Source of the DNA: Microbacterium sp. RU33B | Lineage (GTDB): Bacteria; Actinomycetota; Actinomycetes; Actinomycetales; Microbacteriaceae | Assembly (NCBI RefSeq): GCF_900155915.1 | Contig: NZ_FTPO01000001.1 | Span: 372,001 to 436,000 of the forward strand | Direction: 5' to 3' | DNA length: 64,000 nt | In this document: positions 43,067 through 54,179 of the stretch, one piece after another | Numbering within the stretch: position 1 is the stretch's first letter | How the letters are laid out: every line of letters begins with the position of its first letter | The notes under the pieces: generated by a model | The model's database searches: none | Told to the model about the DNA's origin: nothing | Seen by the model: only the letters and a program-made list of their open reading frames with translations | Program-made: the position numbers and the translations under genes

Positions 43067-43717
43067 TCAGTGCGGCAGCACGAGCGAGATCCCCAGGCCG
43101 ATCATCACGACGGCGATCACGGCGTCGAGGATCCGCCAGGCGCGCGGCGTCGCGAGCCAGCGGCTGAGGAAGCGCGCGCCGAAGGCGAGGGCGAAGAACC
43201 AGACGAAGCTCGCGGTCACGGCGCCCGCGGCGAACAGCCACCGATCGTCGCCGTGGGTGTTCGCGACCGTGCCCAGGAGGAAGACCGTGTCGAGGTACAC
43301 GTGCGGGTTGAGCCACGTCAGGGCGAGCACCGTGAGCACGACGGGGGCGAGGCGCGTCGCCGTGCGGGTCGCGGATGCCGGGGGGGGGCTCGACGCCTCC
43401 TCCTCGGTCTCGACGACCTCGAGCGCCTGGGGCGCCGGACGCCAGGCCCGCCGGGCGGCGAGCAGCCCGTACACGATCAGGAAGGCTGCGCCCGCCCATC
43501 GGACCACGTCGATGAGCCACGGGAGGGCCTGCAGCACGAAGCCGATGCCCGAGACCCCGAGCACGATGAGCACGGCATCGGAGACCGCGCACACCGCCGC
43601 GACGACGAAGACGTGCTCCCGGCGCAGACCCTGGCGCAGCACGAAGAGGTTCTGGGCGCCGATCGCGATGATGAGCGAGAAGCCGAGGCCGAGACCGGCG
43701 AGGACAGGGGTGAGCAC
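43067..43717 (-). CDS. lysE: LysE/ArgO-family basic amino acid exporter
   Basis: A 216-residue membrane exporter of lysine/arginine with about six hydrophobic segments. GLGFSLIIAIGAQNLFVLRQ at the N-terminus and LTWLNPHVYLDTVFLLGT in the middle are hallmarks of LysE/ArgO. A hydrophilic loop rich in Glu and Pro separates helices 3 and 4. GTG is the start, with TAGCGT exactly 6 nt before it. The GGAGG found there is too close to the start to act as a normal ribosome binding site. It is divergent from its likely activator lysG and protects against excess basic amino acids. Confidence 0.92.
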   Translation of the reverse strand: MLTPVLAGLGLGFSLIIAIGAQNLFVLRQGLRREHVFVVAAVCAVSDAVLIVLGVSGIGFVLQALPWLIDVVRWAGAAFLIVYGLLAARRAWRPAPQALEVVETEEEASSPPPASATRTATRLAPVVLTVLALTWLNPHVYLDTVFLLGTVANTHGDDRWLFAAGAVTASFVWFFALAFGARFLSRWLATPRAWRILDAVIAVVMIGLGISLVLPH

Positions 43718-43786
43718 GCCTCCACGCTAGGGCGGAGGGCTAAACAAGGCCAGCTCATGATTCTTCACGTGCATTAGCCTCACTTC

Positions 43787-44674
43787 ATGCGCATTCCTTA
43801 CGACCTCGCCGAGACGGTGGCCGTCGTCGTCGACGAAGGCACGCTCGACGCCGCCGCCCGGCGTCTGCACATCACGCCGTCGGCCGTGAGTCAGCGCATC
43901 AAGGCCCTGGAGGAGCAGCTGGGCCGCGTGGTCCTGGTGCGCTCCAAGCCGGCCCGGGTCACCGAGGCGGGCGCCGCGGTCGTGCGGCTCGCCCGACAGC
44001 TCGCGCTCCTCGAGCACGACGCCCTCGTCGAGCTCGGGGCCGAAGACGGCGCGACGTTCTCCGTGCCGCTCGCCGTGAACGCCGACTCCCTGGGGACGTG
44101 GTTCCTGCCCCCGCTGGCCCGGCTGGCCGAACAGCATCCGCTCGTGTTCGACCTCCATCGTGACGACCAGGACTTCACCGCAGGTCTCCTCGAAGCCGGC
44201 ACCGTGATGGGCGCTGTGACCTCACGGGCGACGCCGGTGGCCGGATGCCGTGTCGTACAGCTCGGCACGATGCGCTACCGTGCCGTCGCGACACCCGCGT
44301 TCGCGTCGCGGTGGCTCGCGGACGGCGCGAGCAGAGACGCACTGACGGCCGCGCCGCTGGTGGAGTTCGACCGCCGCGACGATCTGCAGTCCCAGTGGCT
44401 GCAGGCCAGGGGAGTGGATGCCGCCGCCCCGCCGCGCTCGTACGTGCCGGCGTCGAACGACTTCGCCGTCGCGATCAAGCTCGGACTCGGCTGGGGTCTG
44501 CTCCCCGGATTCCAGTCCGATGCGGAGCTCGACGACGGCGGCCTCGTGCCCCTGGGGGGCGATCCGGTGGACGTGCCGCTGTACTGGCAGCAGTGGAACC
44601 TGCGCTCGCCGCTGCTCGATGCGATCGCCGATGCGGTGGTGACGGAGGGGCGGATCGTGCTCGCCCGTCCGTGA
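43787..44674 (+). CDS. lysG: LysR-type activator of lysE (LysG/ArgP)
   Basis: A 295-residue LysR-family regulator of the LysG/ArgP (IciA) group. The helix-turn-helix reads VDEGTLDAAARRLHITPSAV and SQRIKALEEQLGRVVLVRSK. The effector domain follows, with SRATPVAGCRVVQLGTMRYR being specific to ArgP-like proteins. It lies divergent from lysE, the classical pair in which basic amino acids trigger lysE expression. TAGCCT lies 6 nt before the ATG with no Shine-Dalgarno, so the transcript may be leaderless. The 69-bp gap with AT-rich TAAACAAG...ATTAGCC should hold the operator. Confidence 0.92.
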   Translation: MRIPYDLAETVAVVVDEGTLDAAARRLHITPSAVSQRIKALEEQLGRVVLVRSKPARVTEAGAAVVRLARQLALLEHDALVELGAEDGATFSVPLAVNADSLGTWFLPPLARLAEQHPLVFDLHRDDQDFTAGLLEAGTVMGAVTSRATPVAGCRVVQLGTMRYRAVATPAFASRWLADGASRDALTAAPLVEFDRRDDLQSQWLQARGVDAAAPPRSYVPASNDFAVAIKLGLGWGLLPGFQSDAELDDGGLVPLGGDPVDVPLYWQQWNLRSPLLDAIADAVVTEGRIVLARP

Positions 44675-44686
44675 GCGGGCACCCGG

Positions 44687-45709
44687 TCAGTCGTCGCTGA
44701 CGCGCAGCACGATCTTGCCGCGGGTGTGGCCTTCCTCCAGGACCGCGTGCGCTTCGGCGGCATCCGACAGATCGAACACCCGATCCACGTAGACCTGGAC
44801 CGCGCCGGAGTCCAGCAGCCGGGCGATGGTCGCGAGCGCGCCGCCATCGGGCACGACCTTGTAGCTCGTGGCTCGGATGCCGGCGGCCGAAGCCGCGGTC
44901 GCGTAGTCGGGCCACGATCCCGTGGGCACGAGGATGTACAGCCCGCCCGGCCGGATGACCCGCAGCGACCGCGTGCCGGTGTCGGCGCCCACGAGATCGA
45001 TCACGACGTCGACATCGTTGACGACCTCGTCGAATCGCGTCGTCGTGTGGTCGATCACGACGGATGCGCCGAGCTCGCGCATCCACGATGCGTTGCGCGC
45101 CGAACCGGTCGCCGTCACGTGCGCGCCGAAGTAGGCCGCGAACTGCACGGCGAAGTGCCCGACGCCGCCGCTGCCGGCGTGGATGAGGATGCGCTGGCCC
45201 TCATGGGCATGCGCCGTCTCGACGATGAGGCCCCAGGCGGTCAGCGCGGCCAGGGGCACGCCGGCCGCTTCGACGTGCGACAGCGACGCGGGCTTGCGGG
45301 CCAGGGAGAGCGAGGGGACGGCGACGTACTCCGCGTAGGTCCCTCCCGAGCGCGGGAAGGACGCCATGCCGAAGACGGGTGTGCCGGGGGCGAAGGGGTG
45401 CGATTCGTAGGGCGAATGCACGACGACACCGCTGAAGTCGAAGCCGGGGATCGCGGGATACGACGAGATCGCGCCCGAGACCCCCGCACCTTGGCGGGTC
45501 TTCGCATCGATCGGATTGATGCCCGCCGCCACGACCCGCACGAGCACTTCGCTGAGCACGGGCGAGGGCACGGGGGCGGTCGCCTCGTGGAGGACATCGG
45601 GGGCACCGGGGGCGTCGAAGACGACGGCGCGCATCCGCTCCGGGATCTCGGAGACGGCGAGGGCCTCGATCCCCGGGGCGGATGCTGTCCGCAGCGGTCG
45701 GAATCTCAT
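44687..45709 (-). CDS. NADP-dependent quinone oxidoreductase-like protein (MDR family)
   Basis: A 340-residue medium-chain dehydrogenase of the zinc-free quinone oxidoreductase group. The family N-terminus starts at MRAVVFDAPGAPDVLHEATA, with GINPIDAKTRQGAG next. The cofactor motif is HAGSGGVGHFAVQFAAYFGA. No structural zinc cysteines are present. The ATG at 45709 is supported by AAAGGAG 8 nt upstream, so about 25 extra residues precede the usual start. It reduces quinones or alpha,beta-unsaturated carbonyls; the true substrate is unknown. Confidence 0.87.
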   Translation of the reverse strand: MRFRPLRTASAPGIEALAVSEIPERMRAVVFDAPGAPDVLHEATAPVPSPVLSEVLVRVVAAGINPIDAKTRQGAGVSGAISSYPAIPGFDFSGVVVHSPYESHPFAPGTPVFGMASFPRSGGTYAEYVAVPSLSLARKPASLSHVEAAGVPLAALTAWGLIVETAHAHEGQRILIHAGSGGVGHFAVQFAAYFGAHVTATGSARNASWMRELGASVVIDHTTTRFDEVVNDVDVVIDLVGADTGTRSLRVIRPGGLYILVPTGSWPDYATAASAAGIRATSYKVVPDGGALATIARLLDSGAVQVYVDRVFDLSDAAEAHAVLEEGHTRGKIVLRVSDD

Positions 45710-45850
45710 CGCTCCACTCCTTTCCGCGAACGCCGTCGTCGGCTGTTGCGCACGCTCGTGGCACCAGTCAACTCGGTCTATGTCTCGCCCGTGTTACGCC
45801 GGCGCTACCGATGCGCGAAGCCCGTCGGGGCTCCGCGGAGAGCGGATGCC

Positions 45851-47041
45851 TCAGCCGCGCACCGCGCGGGCGTCGATGTTCGCCGGAGACAGCACGTGCT
45901 GGGTCACCATGATCGCGGCCCCCAGGACCCCGGCGCGCTCTCCGGCCTGCGACTGCACGATCCCGAGATGCTGAGTGGCCAGAGGGATCGAGCGGCGGTA
46001 GACGACTTCTCGCACGCCCGCGAGGAGGTGCTCGCCGGCTCGGGCGATGCTCCCGCCGATGACGATGATCGACGGGTTCAGCATGTTGACGACCGTCGAG
46101 AGGACCTCCCCGACTTCGCGCCCCGCCTGCCGCGTCGCGGCGATCGCGGCGGTGTTGCCCGCGCGCACGAGGGTGACGACGTCGGAGCTGCCCGTCGCGT
46201 CGATGCCCTGGGCGCGCAGATCCGCGGCGACGGCCGTGCCGCTCGCGATCGCCTCCAGGTCGCGCTCGTCGCCGGGTGGACGGGGGGAGTCGTGGCTGTA
46301 GGGGACGTGCACGTGCCCCATGTCGCCGGCCGAGCCCTGGGCTCCTCGTTGGAGGACGCCGCCGGAGATGATCCCGGCGCCGATGCCCGTCGACACCTTC
46401 ACGAAGACGAGGTCGTCGACACCCGGCCAGCTGATCGCGTGCTCTCCGAGGGCGAGGATGTTGACGTCGTTGTCGACGAGGACGGGCACGTCGAACGCGT
46501 TCTGAACGTAGCCGGGCACGTCGAAGCGATCCCAGCCGGGCATGATCGGGGGATTCGTCGGCCGCCCGGTCGAATGCTCCACCGGGCCGGGCACGCCGAT
46601 GCCGATGCCCACGAGACGCTCGGCATCCCGCTGGCCGCGGGCGAGCAGCCGTCGTCCCTCGGCGATCGCGATGTCGAGCACCGGTTCGGGTCCGTCGGCG
46701 ATGTCGAGCTCGCGCGTGAGGGAATCGAGGATCTGTCCGCTCAGGTCGGCCACGGCGACGGTCGCGTGGGTCGCGCCGAGGTCGATCGCGAGCACGAAGC
46801 CGGCCAGGGGATTGAAGGCGACGCGCGCCGGAGGGCGTCCACCCGTCGACACCGCTTCACCGGCGGGGCGGACGAGGCCCAGCCCCAGGAGTGCATCCAC
46901 GCGCGTCGAGACGGTCGACCGGGCCAGCCCTGTCAGGGTGGCGAGCTCCGCCTTCGTGCGTGCGCGCCCGTCGCGCAGGATCTGGAAGATCTCTCCCGCG
47001 CCGGGATTCGCGGCTCCGGAGCCGCGTGCCGCATCGACCAT
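45851..47041 (-). CDS. ROK-family transcriptional repressor
   Basis: A 396-residue regulator with an N-terminal winged helix (GEIFQILRDGRARTKAELAT, TGLARSTVSTRVDALLGLGL) and a ROK sugar-kinase-like domain. The phosphate loop VLAIDLGATHATVAVADLSG and the VDNDVNILALGEH Asp region are intact. The zinc motif CxCGxxGC usual in ROK proteins is absent; the corresponding stretch is HVPYSHDSPRPPGDERDLE. It is divergent from the oxidoreductase/ABC locus and probably represses it until a sugar ligand binds. ATG at 47041 fits the family length, and an in-frame ATG at 47077 is an alternative. An inverted repeat in the gap is the probable operator. Confidence 0.86.
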   Translation of the reverse strand: MVDAARGSGAANPGAGEIFQILRDGRARTKAELATLTGLARSTVSTRVDALLGLGLVRPAGEAVSTGGRPPARVAFNPLAGFVLAIDLGATHATVAVADLSGQILDSLTRELDIADGPEPVLDIAIAEGRRLLARGQRDAERLVGIGIGVPGPVEHSTGRPTNPPIMPGWDRFDVPGYVQNAFDVPVLVDNDVNILALGEHAISWPGVDDLVFVKVSTGIGAGIISGGVLQRGAQGSAGDMGHVHVPYSHDSPRPPGDERDLEAIASGTAVAADLRAQGIDATGSSDVVTLVRAGNTAAIAATRQAGREVGEVLSTVVNMLNPSIIVIGGSIARAGEHLLAGVREVVYRRSIPLATQHLGIVQSQAGERAGVLGAAIMVTQHVLSPANIDARAVRG

Positions 47042-47102
47042 GGCGACAGTAAAGCACAGCTTGACCGTGTCGCTCATGCGACTTCTACATCACGAAGAGG
47101 TC

Positions 47103-47128
47103 ACTTTTGACGAAGCACTAGCAAAAGT
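47103..47128. promoter_or_regulatory. Candidate ROK operator, ACTTTTG-N12-CAAAAGT
   Basis: ACTTTTG (47103-47109) and CAAAAGT (47122-47128) form a perfect 7-bp inverted repeat with a 12-bp spacer in the divergent region. The AT-rich arms stand out in this high-GC sequence and resemble the layout of NagC/Mlc-type ROK operators. On the plus strand CAGTAT (47143-47148) lies 7 nt before the oxidoreductase ATG and may be its -10 element. The repeat then covers the -35 region and would block it when occupied. Confidence 0.65.
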
Positions 47129-47155
47129 CGATCGTGTCGTGTCAGTATCGTCCCC

Positions 47156-48258
47156 ATGACAACGGACGTCACCGACATCGCCGTCGGCGCGATCCGCAGC
47201 GGACTCCTCGGCAGCGGGTTCATGGCCCGCGTGCACAGCTCCGCCGCCCGCACCGCGGGGGCCGTCCTCGTCGGTGTCGCGACGTCGAGTCCCGACCGTG
47301 CCGAAGCCGCCGCCGCCGCGCTCGGCGTCGCCCGTGCCGAAGTGGACGCCGCCGCGCTGCTCGCGGCATCCGACATCGACGTCGTGCACATCTGCACTCC
47401 CAACGCCACCCACGCCGCGCTGGCGCTCGCCGCGCTCCGGGCGGGGAAGCACGTCGTGTGCGAGAAGCCCCTCGCCACCGACGTCGCCGACGCCCGCGCG
47501 CTGGTCGAGGCCGCCGCCGAGCGCGGCGTCGTCACCGCCGTGCCGTTCGTGTACCGCTACCACCCGATGGTGCGTGAGGCGCGCGCCCGTGTGGCCGGCG
47601 GCGAGGTCGGCACGCTCCTCAGCATCGACGCGGCCTACCTCCAGGACTGGATGCTGCTTCCGGGCGATGAGAACTGGCGGGCCGACGCCGCCGCCGGTGG
47701 GCCGTCGCGGGCGTTCGCCGACATCGGCTCGCACCTGTGCGATCTCGTCGAGTTCGTCGCAGGGGAGCGCATCGCGCGCCTGACCGCCCGCACCCGTCGG
47801 GTGTTCGAGCGACGCGGCGACGGTGCCGTGACCAACGAAGACATCGCGGCGCTGCTGGTGGAGACCGAATCCGGTGCGGTGGGCACCCTGCTCGTGTCGC
47901 AGATGGCGCCCGGCCGCAAGAACGCCCTCGTGCTCGAGCTGCACGGCTCGTCGGAGAGCCTGCGCTTCGAGCAGGAGCGCCCGGAGGAGCTGTGGATCGG
48001 CGATCGCGCGGGCTCGCGCCTGCTGCTGCGCGATCCCGCCACGGCCGCCCCGGACTCCGCGCGACTGCAGCGGGTGCCCGCGGGGCATCCGATGGGCTAC
48101 CAGGATGCGTTCGACGGCTTCATCGCCGATGTCTACGCGGCCGTGGCGGGCGAGACGCCCGACGGCCTCCCCACGTTCGCCGACGGCCTGCGCGCCGCCG
48201 TTCTCACCGCCGCAGTGCTCGAATCGGCCGAGAGCCGCTCCTGGATCGAGGTGCCCGC

Positions 48259-48262
<4 letters not shown>
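47156..48262 (+). CDS. Gfo/Idh/MocA-family oxidoreductase of the second sugar locus
   Basis: A 368-residue NAD(P)-dependent dehydrogenase of the inositol dehydrogenase/levoglucosan dehydrogenase kind. The cofactor motif is GLLGSGFMARVHSSAA, and CEKPLATDVADARALVEAA contains the conserved Lys-Pro. AYLQDWMLLPGDENWRADA and FADIGSHLCDLVEFVAGE place the catalytic Asp/His pair. Relatives oxidise a ring hydroxyl to a keto sugar. It is the first gene of a seven-gene operon with a ribose-type importer and two TIM-barrel isomerases, so it probably starts the breakdown of the imported compound. ATG overlap joins it to the ABC ATPase gene. Confidence 0.88.
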
Positions 48263-49832
<1,570 letters not shown>

Positions 49833-49836
<4 letters not shown>

Positions 49837-50927
49837 AGCGCGTCCGGGTCGATTCGACCGTCATCGTGCTGGGCATCCTGCTGCTGGTCATCGTGATCGG
49901 GGCCATCCTGGTCACCACCGCGGGGCGCAACTTCTTCAGCCCCGGCAGCATCCGCGACATCCTCACCGGCATGAGCGTCCTCGGCCTCGTGGCGATCGGG
50001 CAGACCCTCGTCATCCTGGGCGCCTCGCTCGACCTCTCCGTCACCTACGTCATGAGCCTCGCGAGCCTGATCGGGGCGACGACGATGGCCGGGAACCCGG
50101 CGAACATCCCGTGGGCCGTGACCCTCACGCTCCTGGTGTGCGCCGGCATCGGGCTCGCCAACGGCCTCATCGTGACGGTGCTCAAGGTCAACGGCTTCAT
50201 CGCGACCCTCGGCGTCGGCCTCATCCTGCAGGGCGTGCTGAACACGAGCTTCCAGGGCAGTGCCGGCGAGGTGCCGTGGGCGTTCCAGCTGATCGGTGCG
50301 ACCGGCCTCGGCCCCATCCCCGTCTCCACGATCATCATGATCGCCCTCGCGGTGCTCATCTGGTTCCTGCTCGGGCGCACCCGCACCGGGGCCCACCTGT
50401 TCGCCGTCGGCGGCGACCCCGAGGTCGCGCGCCTGTCGGGTCTGCGCACCCGACCTCCGCTCATCGCGGCGCACGTGCTCTGCTCGGTGTTCGCCGGGCT
50501 CGCCGGCCTCCTGCTCGCGAGCCGTCTCGGCGTCGGCAGCCCGACGGTCGGTCAGCAGGGCGGCTACGCGCTGCTCTCGATCGCCGCGGTCGTGCTCGGC
50601 GGCACGCTGCTCATGGGCGGCCGCGGGTCGATCTGGGGCACGATCGGCGGCGTCGCGATCTTCGCCGTCGTCGACAGCGTCATGAGCGTCATGCAGGTCA
50701 ACCCGTTCCTCAAGGACGTCGTGCGCGGCATCGTGATCGTGGCCGCCGTCGCGGTCTACAGTCGCCGGGCCATCGTGCGGCGCCGGGCGCGATTCGGCCC
50801 CGGCGGCACCAGAACGGGCGGGGACGCGGCGGCCCTCGTCGCCGCCCCCGCGATGGCCGCGGCATCCGTCGCCCTCACGGAGGCGGCCGACGACTCCGGC
50901 GCCGCGACGGAAGGGGGTGCGCGATGA
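49833..50927 (+). CDS. Sugar ABC transporter permease (RbsC family), first
   Basis: A 364-residue membrane permease of the branched-chain amino acid/ribose family with eight to ten hydrophobic segments. LVAIGQTLVILGASLDLSVT and the cytoplasmic loop ALLSIAAVVLGGTLLMGGRG are hallmarks. The C-terminal 50 residues are a hydrophilic Arg/Ala-rich tail. It starts at an ATG overlapping the ATPase stop, with AAGGAGG 8 nt upstream, and overlaps the next permease gene by 4 bp. Two different permeases suggest a heterodimeric channel. Confidence 0.92.
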
Positions 50928-52006
50928 AGGCGCTGAAGACCCTCGTCAGCCCGCGCGGAGCGGTGTTCCTGCTGCTCGTCGTGCTGCTCGTCGCCGTCAC
51001 GATCCTCAACCCGAACTTCGCCGAACCCGGCCAGATCATGCGGTTCATCCAGCGGGTCGCCCCGATCGCGATCGTCGCGATCGGCCAGTTCTTCGTGATC
51101 ATCGCCGGGGAGTTCGATCTGTCGCAGGGGTCGCTCATCACGGCGCAGGTGATCATCGCCGGCAACCTCGTGGGGCAGGACGACTCGCGCACCGTCCCGG
51201 TGCTGCTCTTCATGGTCGCGTTCGGGATCGTGATCGGCGTCGTCAACGGCCTGATCACGACGCTGCTGAAGGTGCCGTCCTTCATCGTCACGCTCGGCAT
51301 GATGCTCGCCCTCCTCGGTGCGGTCATGTGGTGGACCGGGGGAGCGGCGACGGGCAACCCGGCCGACAGCTTCCGTCAGATCGGGCGCGGAGGCATCCGC
51401 GACGTCCCGTTCCTGGACTTCATCCCGTGGGCGGTGCTGATCCTCGCGGCCTGGCTCGCGCTGGGCATCTGGATCACCCAGCGGCCCTATGGCAAGACCC
51501 TCGTCGCGCTCGGCGACAACGCACGGGCCGTGGAGTACGCGGGTGCGCGCTCCTGGTGGATCGTCACACGGGCGTTCGTGATCTCGTCGCTGTCGGCCAC
51601 GCTCTCCGCCGTGCTGCTCGTCGGCTACGCGGGTGTGCACCCGTCGGTCGGACGCGGCTACGAGTTCATCGCCATCACCGCCGTCGTGCTGGGCGGCGTC
51701 GTGCTCGGCGGAGGGCGCGGCTGGATCGTCGCCGCCGTCGCCGGCGCGTTCGTGCTGGAGAGCCTGTTCCTGCTGCTCAACATCGCGGGCGTCCCCTCGA
51801 CGCTGCGCGACGCCGTGCAGGGCGTCATCATCATCGCGGCCGTCGCCTACTCCGGCGTCGCGTTCCGCTCCCGCCGCCGAGGCGCGGCCCCCACAGCTTC
51901 TCCCGACCAGGGGAAGGAACCGGATGCCCCCGCGGGCACCGCGGTTCAACCGTCCGCATCACCTGCGCTCGCCGCCGAGGGCGTCGCAGAAACAAGAGGA
52001 GACTAG
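50924..52006 (+). CDS. Sugar ABC transporter permease (RbsC family), second
   Basis: A 360-residue paralogue of the preceding permease. IVAIGQFFVIIAGEFDLSQG is the family's periplasmic-side helix, and ITAVVLGGVVLGGGRGWIVA is the ATPase-contact loop. A hydrophilic Pro/Ala-rich tail of about 45 residues ends the protein. The binding-protein gene follows after 2 bp. The pair with the previous permease should form the transmembrane channel of the importer. Confidence 0.92.
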   Translation: MKALKTLVSPRGAVFLLLVVLLVAVTILNPNFAEPGQIMRFIQRVAPIAIVAIGQFFVIIAGEFDLSQGSLITAQVIIAGNLVGQDDSRTVPVLLFMVAFGIVIGVVNGLITTLLKVPSFIVTLGMMLALLGAVMWWTGGAATGNPADSFRQIGRGGIRDVPFLDFIPWAVLILAAWLALGIWITQRPYGKTLVALGDNARAVEYAGARSWWIVTRAFVISSLSATLSAVLLVGYAGVHPSVGRGYEFIAITAVVLGGVVLGGGRGWIVAAVAGAFVLESLFLLLNIAGVPSTLRDAVQGVIIIAAVAYSGVAFRSRRRGAAPTASPDQGKEPDAPAGTAVQPSASPALAAEGVAETRGD

Positions 52007-52008
52007 CA

Positions 52009-53220
52009 ATGCGACGATCGATGAAGATCGCCACCACGACGGTGGCGCTCGTCGGCCTGTTCGCCCTCGCCGGGTGTACGACCGATCCCTCCGTGGCCCC
52101 GCCGGACGCGTCCGGCGAGCCGAGCGCCCCCGCCGAAGCCAACGAGTGGTTCGACCAGGCGGTGTTCGACCGTCAGTACGCCGAGCGCGAGGTCGTTCCC
52201 GAGGGCCCCGAGGACGAGCCCTACCTCCAGTACATCAACGCCGAGATGGTCGACACGTCGGCCTACGCGAGCCCCGGCGCCAAGAAGGCGTGCTTCGCCA
52301 ACGCGTCGATCTCGAACCCCTGGCGCCAGACGGGCTGGATCACGATGAACCAGCAGCTCCAGGTCCTGCAGGAGTCGGGTGCGATCAGCGAGATGGAGAC
52401 CCGCGACGCGCAGGACTCCGATGACACGCAGATCGCCGACATCGACTACTTCATCGCCGAGGGCAACTGCGACGTCTTCCTCATCTCGCCCAACAGCACC
52501 GCGGCGATGACGCCCGCCGTCGAGCGCGCCTGCGCGACGAACAAGCCCGTCATCGTGTTCGACCGCGGAGTCAACACCGACTGCCCCGTCACGTTCATCC
52601 ACCCCATCGGCGGATTCGCGTGGGGCATCGACACGGCGGAGTTCCTCATCGAGAACCTCGAGCCGGGCGCGAAGGTCGTGGGCCTGCGCATCCTCCCCGG
52701 TGTCGACGTGCTCGAGCAGCGCTGGGCCGCGGCCGAGCACCTGTTCGACGAGGCCGGCATCGAGGCCGTCGACTACTTCACGGGCGCCGACCCGGCGAAG
52801 ATCAAGACGATCATCTCGGACGAGCTCGCCAAGGGCGATGTCGCGGGTGTCTGGATGGATGCCGGTGACGGCGCCGTCGCGGCGATCGAGGCCTTCGAAG
52901 ACGCCGGCGTCGACTACCCCGTCATGACGGGTGAGGACGAGATGAGCTTCCTCCGCAAGTGGAAGGAGACCGGCCTGACGGGTCTTGCCCCGGTGTACTC
53001 GAACTTCCAGTGGCGCACGCCGCTGCTCGCCGCGGCGAAGATCTTCGCGGGCGAAGAGGTCCCGAAGGAGTGGGTGCTCCCGCAGAACCCGATCAACGCC
53101 GAAGAGGTCGATCGCTACCTGTCCGAGAACGAGGGGATGCCCGACGGCCACTACGCCAAGTTCGGCGGAGAGAACCTGCCCGGCTACCCGCAGGTCTGGC
53201 AGGACCGCCAGATCCCGTAA
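52009..53220 (+). CDS. Sugar ABC transporter substrate-binding lipoprotein (RbsB-like, family 4)
   Basis: A 403-residue extracytoplasmic binding protein with a lipobox LAGC at the end of MKIATTTVALVGLFALAGC, so it is lipid-anchored after cleavage. A Pro/Ala/Glu-rich linker of about 25 residues follows. The ribose-binding-like fold includes ISNPWRQTGWITMNQQL, ISPNSTAAMTPAVERACATN and KPVIVFDRGVNTD. Conserved Trp and Asp residues in these blocks are consistent with pyranose-type ligand stacking. It supplies the RbsAC-type importer encoded just upstream. The ligand is unknown. Confidence 0.91.
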   Translation: MRRSMKIATTTVALVGLFALAGCTTDPSVAPPDASGEPSAPAEANEWFDQAVFDRQYAEREVVPEGPEDEPYLQYINAEMVDTSAYASPGAKKACFANASISNPWRQTGWITMNQQLQVLQESGAISEMETRDAQDSDDTQIADIDYFIAEGNCDVFLISPNSTAAMTPAVERACATNKPVIVFDRGVNTDCPVTFIHPIGGFAWGIDTAEFLIENLEPGAKVVGLRILPGVDVLEQRWAAAEHLFDEAGIEAVDYFTGADPAKIKTIISDELAKGDVAGVWMDAGDGAVAAIEAFEDAGVDYPVMTGEDEMSFLRKWKETGLTGLAPVYSNFQWRTPLLAAAKIFAGEEVPKEWVLPQNPINAEEVDRYLSENEGMPDGHYAKFGGENLPGYPQVWQDRQIP

Positions 53221-53234
53221 CGGACGAACGGCGC

Positions 53235-53276
53235 CGGCTCGGCGACCGGGGGCGCACACCCCCGGTCGCCGAGCCG
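53235..53276. terminator. Very strong hairpin after the second binding-protein gene
   Basis: CGGCTCGGCGACCGGGGG (53235-53252) pairs perfectly with CCCCCGGTCGCCGAGCCG (53259-53276) around a 6-base loop. It lies 14 bp after the binding-protein stop and before the first isomerase gene. It likely protects the upstream mRNA or lowers expression of the three downstream genes. Confidence 0.72.
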
Positions 53277-53308
53277 CGACCCCGACCGCACGACCGACAG
53301 GACACAGG

Positions 53309-54178
53309 ATGCAGCGCACGATCGGCGTCAACACGTGGGTGTGGACCTCGCCCCTCACCGACGCAGGCGTCGGGCCGCTGGCCCGCCGCATCGCCGACAT
53401 GGGCTTCGGTGCGATCGAGCTGCCGCTGGAGGGGGCGCAGGACTGGGATGCCGCGTACGTGCGCGACGTGATCGACGAGACCGGCCTCGCACCGGTCGTG
53501 ATCGGCGCGATGGGCCCCGGCCGCTCGCTCCTGGAGCGCGCCGGCAACGTCGCGGCGACCCAGGAGTACCTCCGCGCGTGCCTCGCCGCCGCCCGCACGC
53601 TCGGCGCACGCGTCGTGGCCGGTCCCTTCTACGCCCCGACGGGCGTCACCTGGCGCATGTCCGGCGAGGAGCGCACCGCCGCGGCGGCGGAGCTGCGCCG
53701 CACCCTCGCCCCGCTCGTCGACGAGGCCGCGCAGTCCGGCATCCGACTCGCCGTCGAGCCCCTCAACCGCTACGAGACGAGTGTCGTCAACACCGTCGAG
53801 CAGGCCCTCGACGTGCTGGGCCCGCTGATCGGGCCCGGGCTCGGCCTCGCTCTCGACACCTACCACCTGAACATCGAGGAGAAGCGTCCGGCCGACGCCA
53901 TCCGCCTCGCCGGGTCCGCGATCGCGCACGTGCAGGTCTGCGGCAACGACCGCGGCGCGGTCGGCGACGATCACACCGACTGGCCCGCGACGCTGCGCGC
54001 CCTCGACGACGCCGGATACACCGGCATCCTGGGGCTGGAGAGCTTCACCGGGGACAACGCCACGATCGCCGTCGCCGCATCGGTGTGGCGCCCGCTCGCC
54101 CCGTCGCAGGACGCCCTCGCCGAGCGATCGCTCGCCTACCTGACCGCACTCCAATCGACAGAGACCGAGGACGTCTGA
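53309..54178 (+). CDS. Sugar phosphate isomerase/epimerase (xylose isomerase-like TIM barrel), tagatose 3-epimerase-like
   Basis: A 289-residue TIM barrel of the xylose isomerase-like/AP endonuclease 2 superfamily. Blocks [16 protein letters not shown] (metal-ligand Glu), [12 protein letters not shown] (Asp and His) and [10 protein letters not shown] (second Glu) are arranged as in D-tagatose/D-psicose 3-epimerases. These use Mn or Mg to move a keto group or invert C3 of free ketoses. It would act after the upstream dehydrogenase has made a keto sugar. It follows the importer genes after a strong hairpin and is 1 bp from the next isomerase gene. Confidence 0.87.
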   Translation: MQRTIGVNTWVWTSPLTDAGVGPLARRIADMGFGAIELPLEGAQDWDAAYVRDVIDETGLAPVVIGAMGPGRSLLERAGNVAATQEYLRACLAAARTLGARVVAGPFYAPTGVTWRMSGEERTAAAAELRRTLAPLVDEAAQSGIRLAVEPLNRYETSVVNTVEQALDVLGPLIGPGLGLALDTYHLNIEEKRPADAIRLAGSAIAHVQVCGNDRGAVGDDHTDWPATLRALDDAGYTGILGLESFTGDNATIAVAASVWRPLAPSQDALAERSLAYLTALQSTETEDV

Positions 54179-54179
54179 G

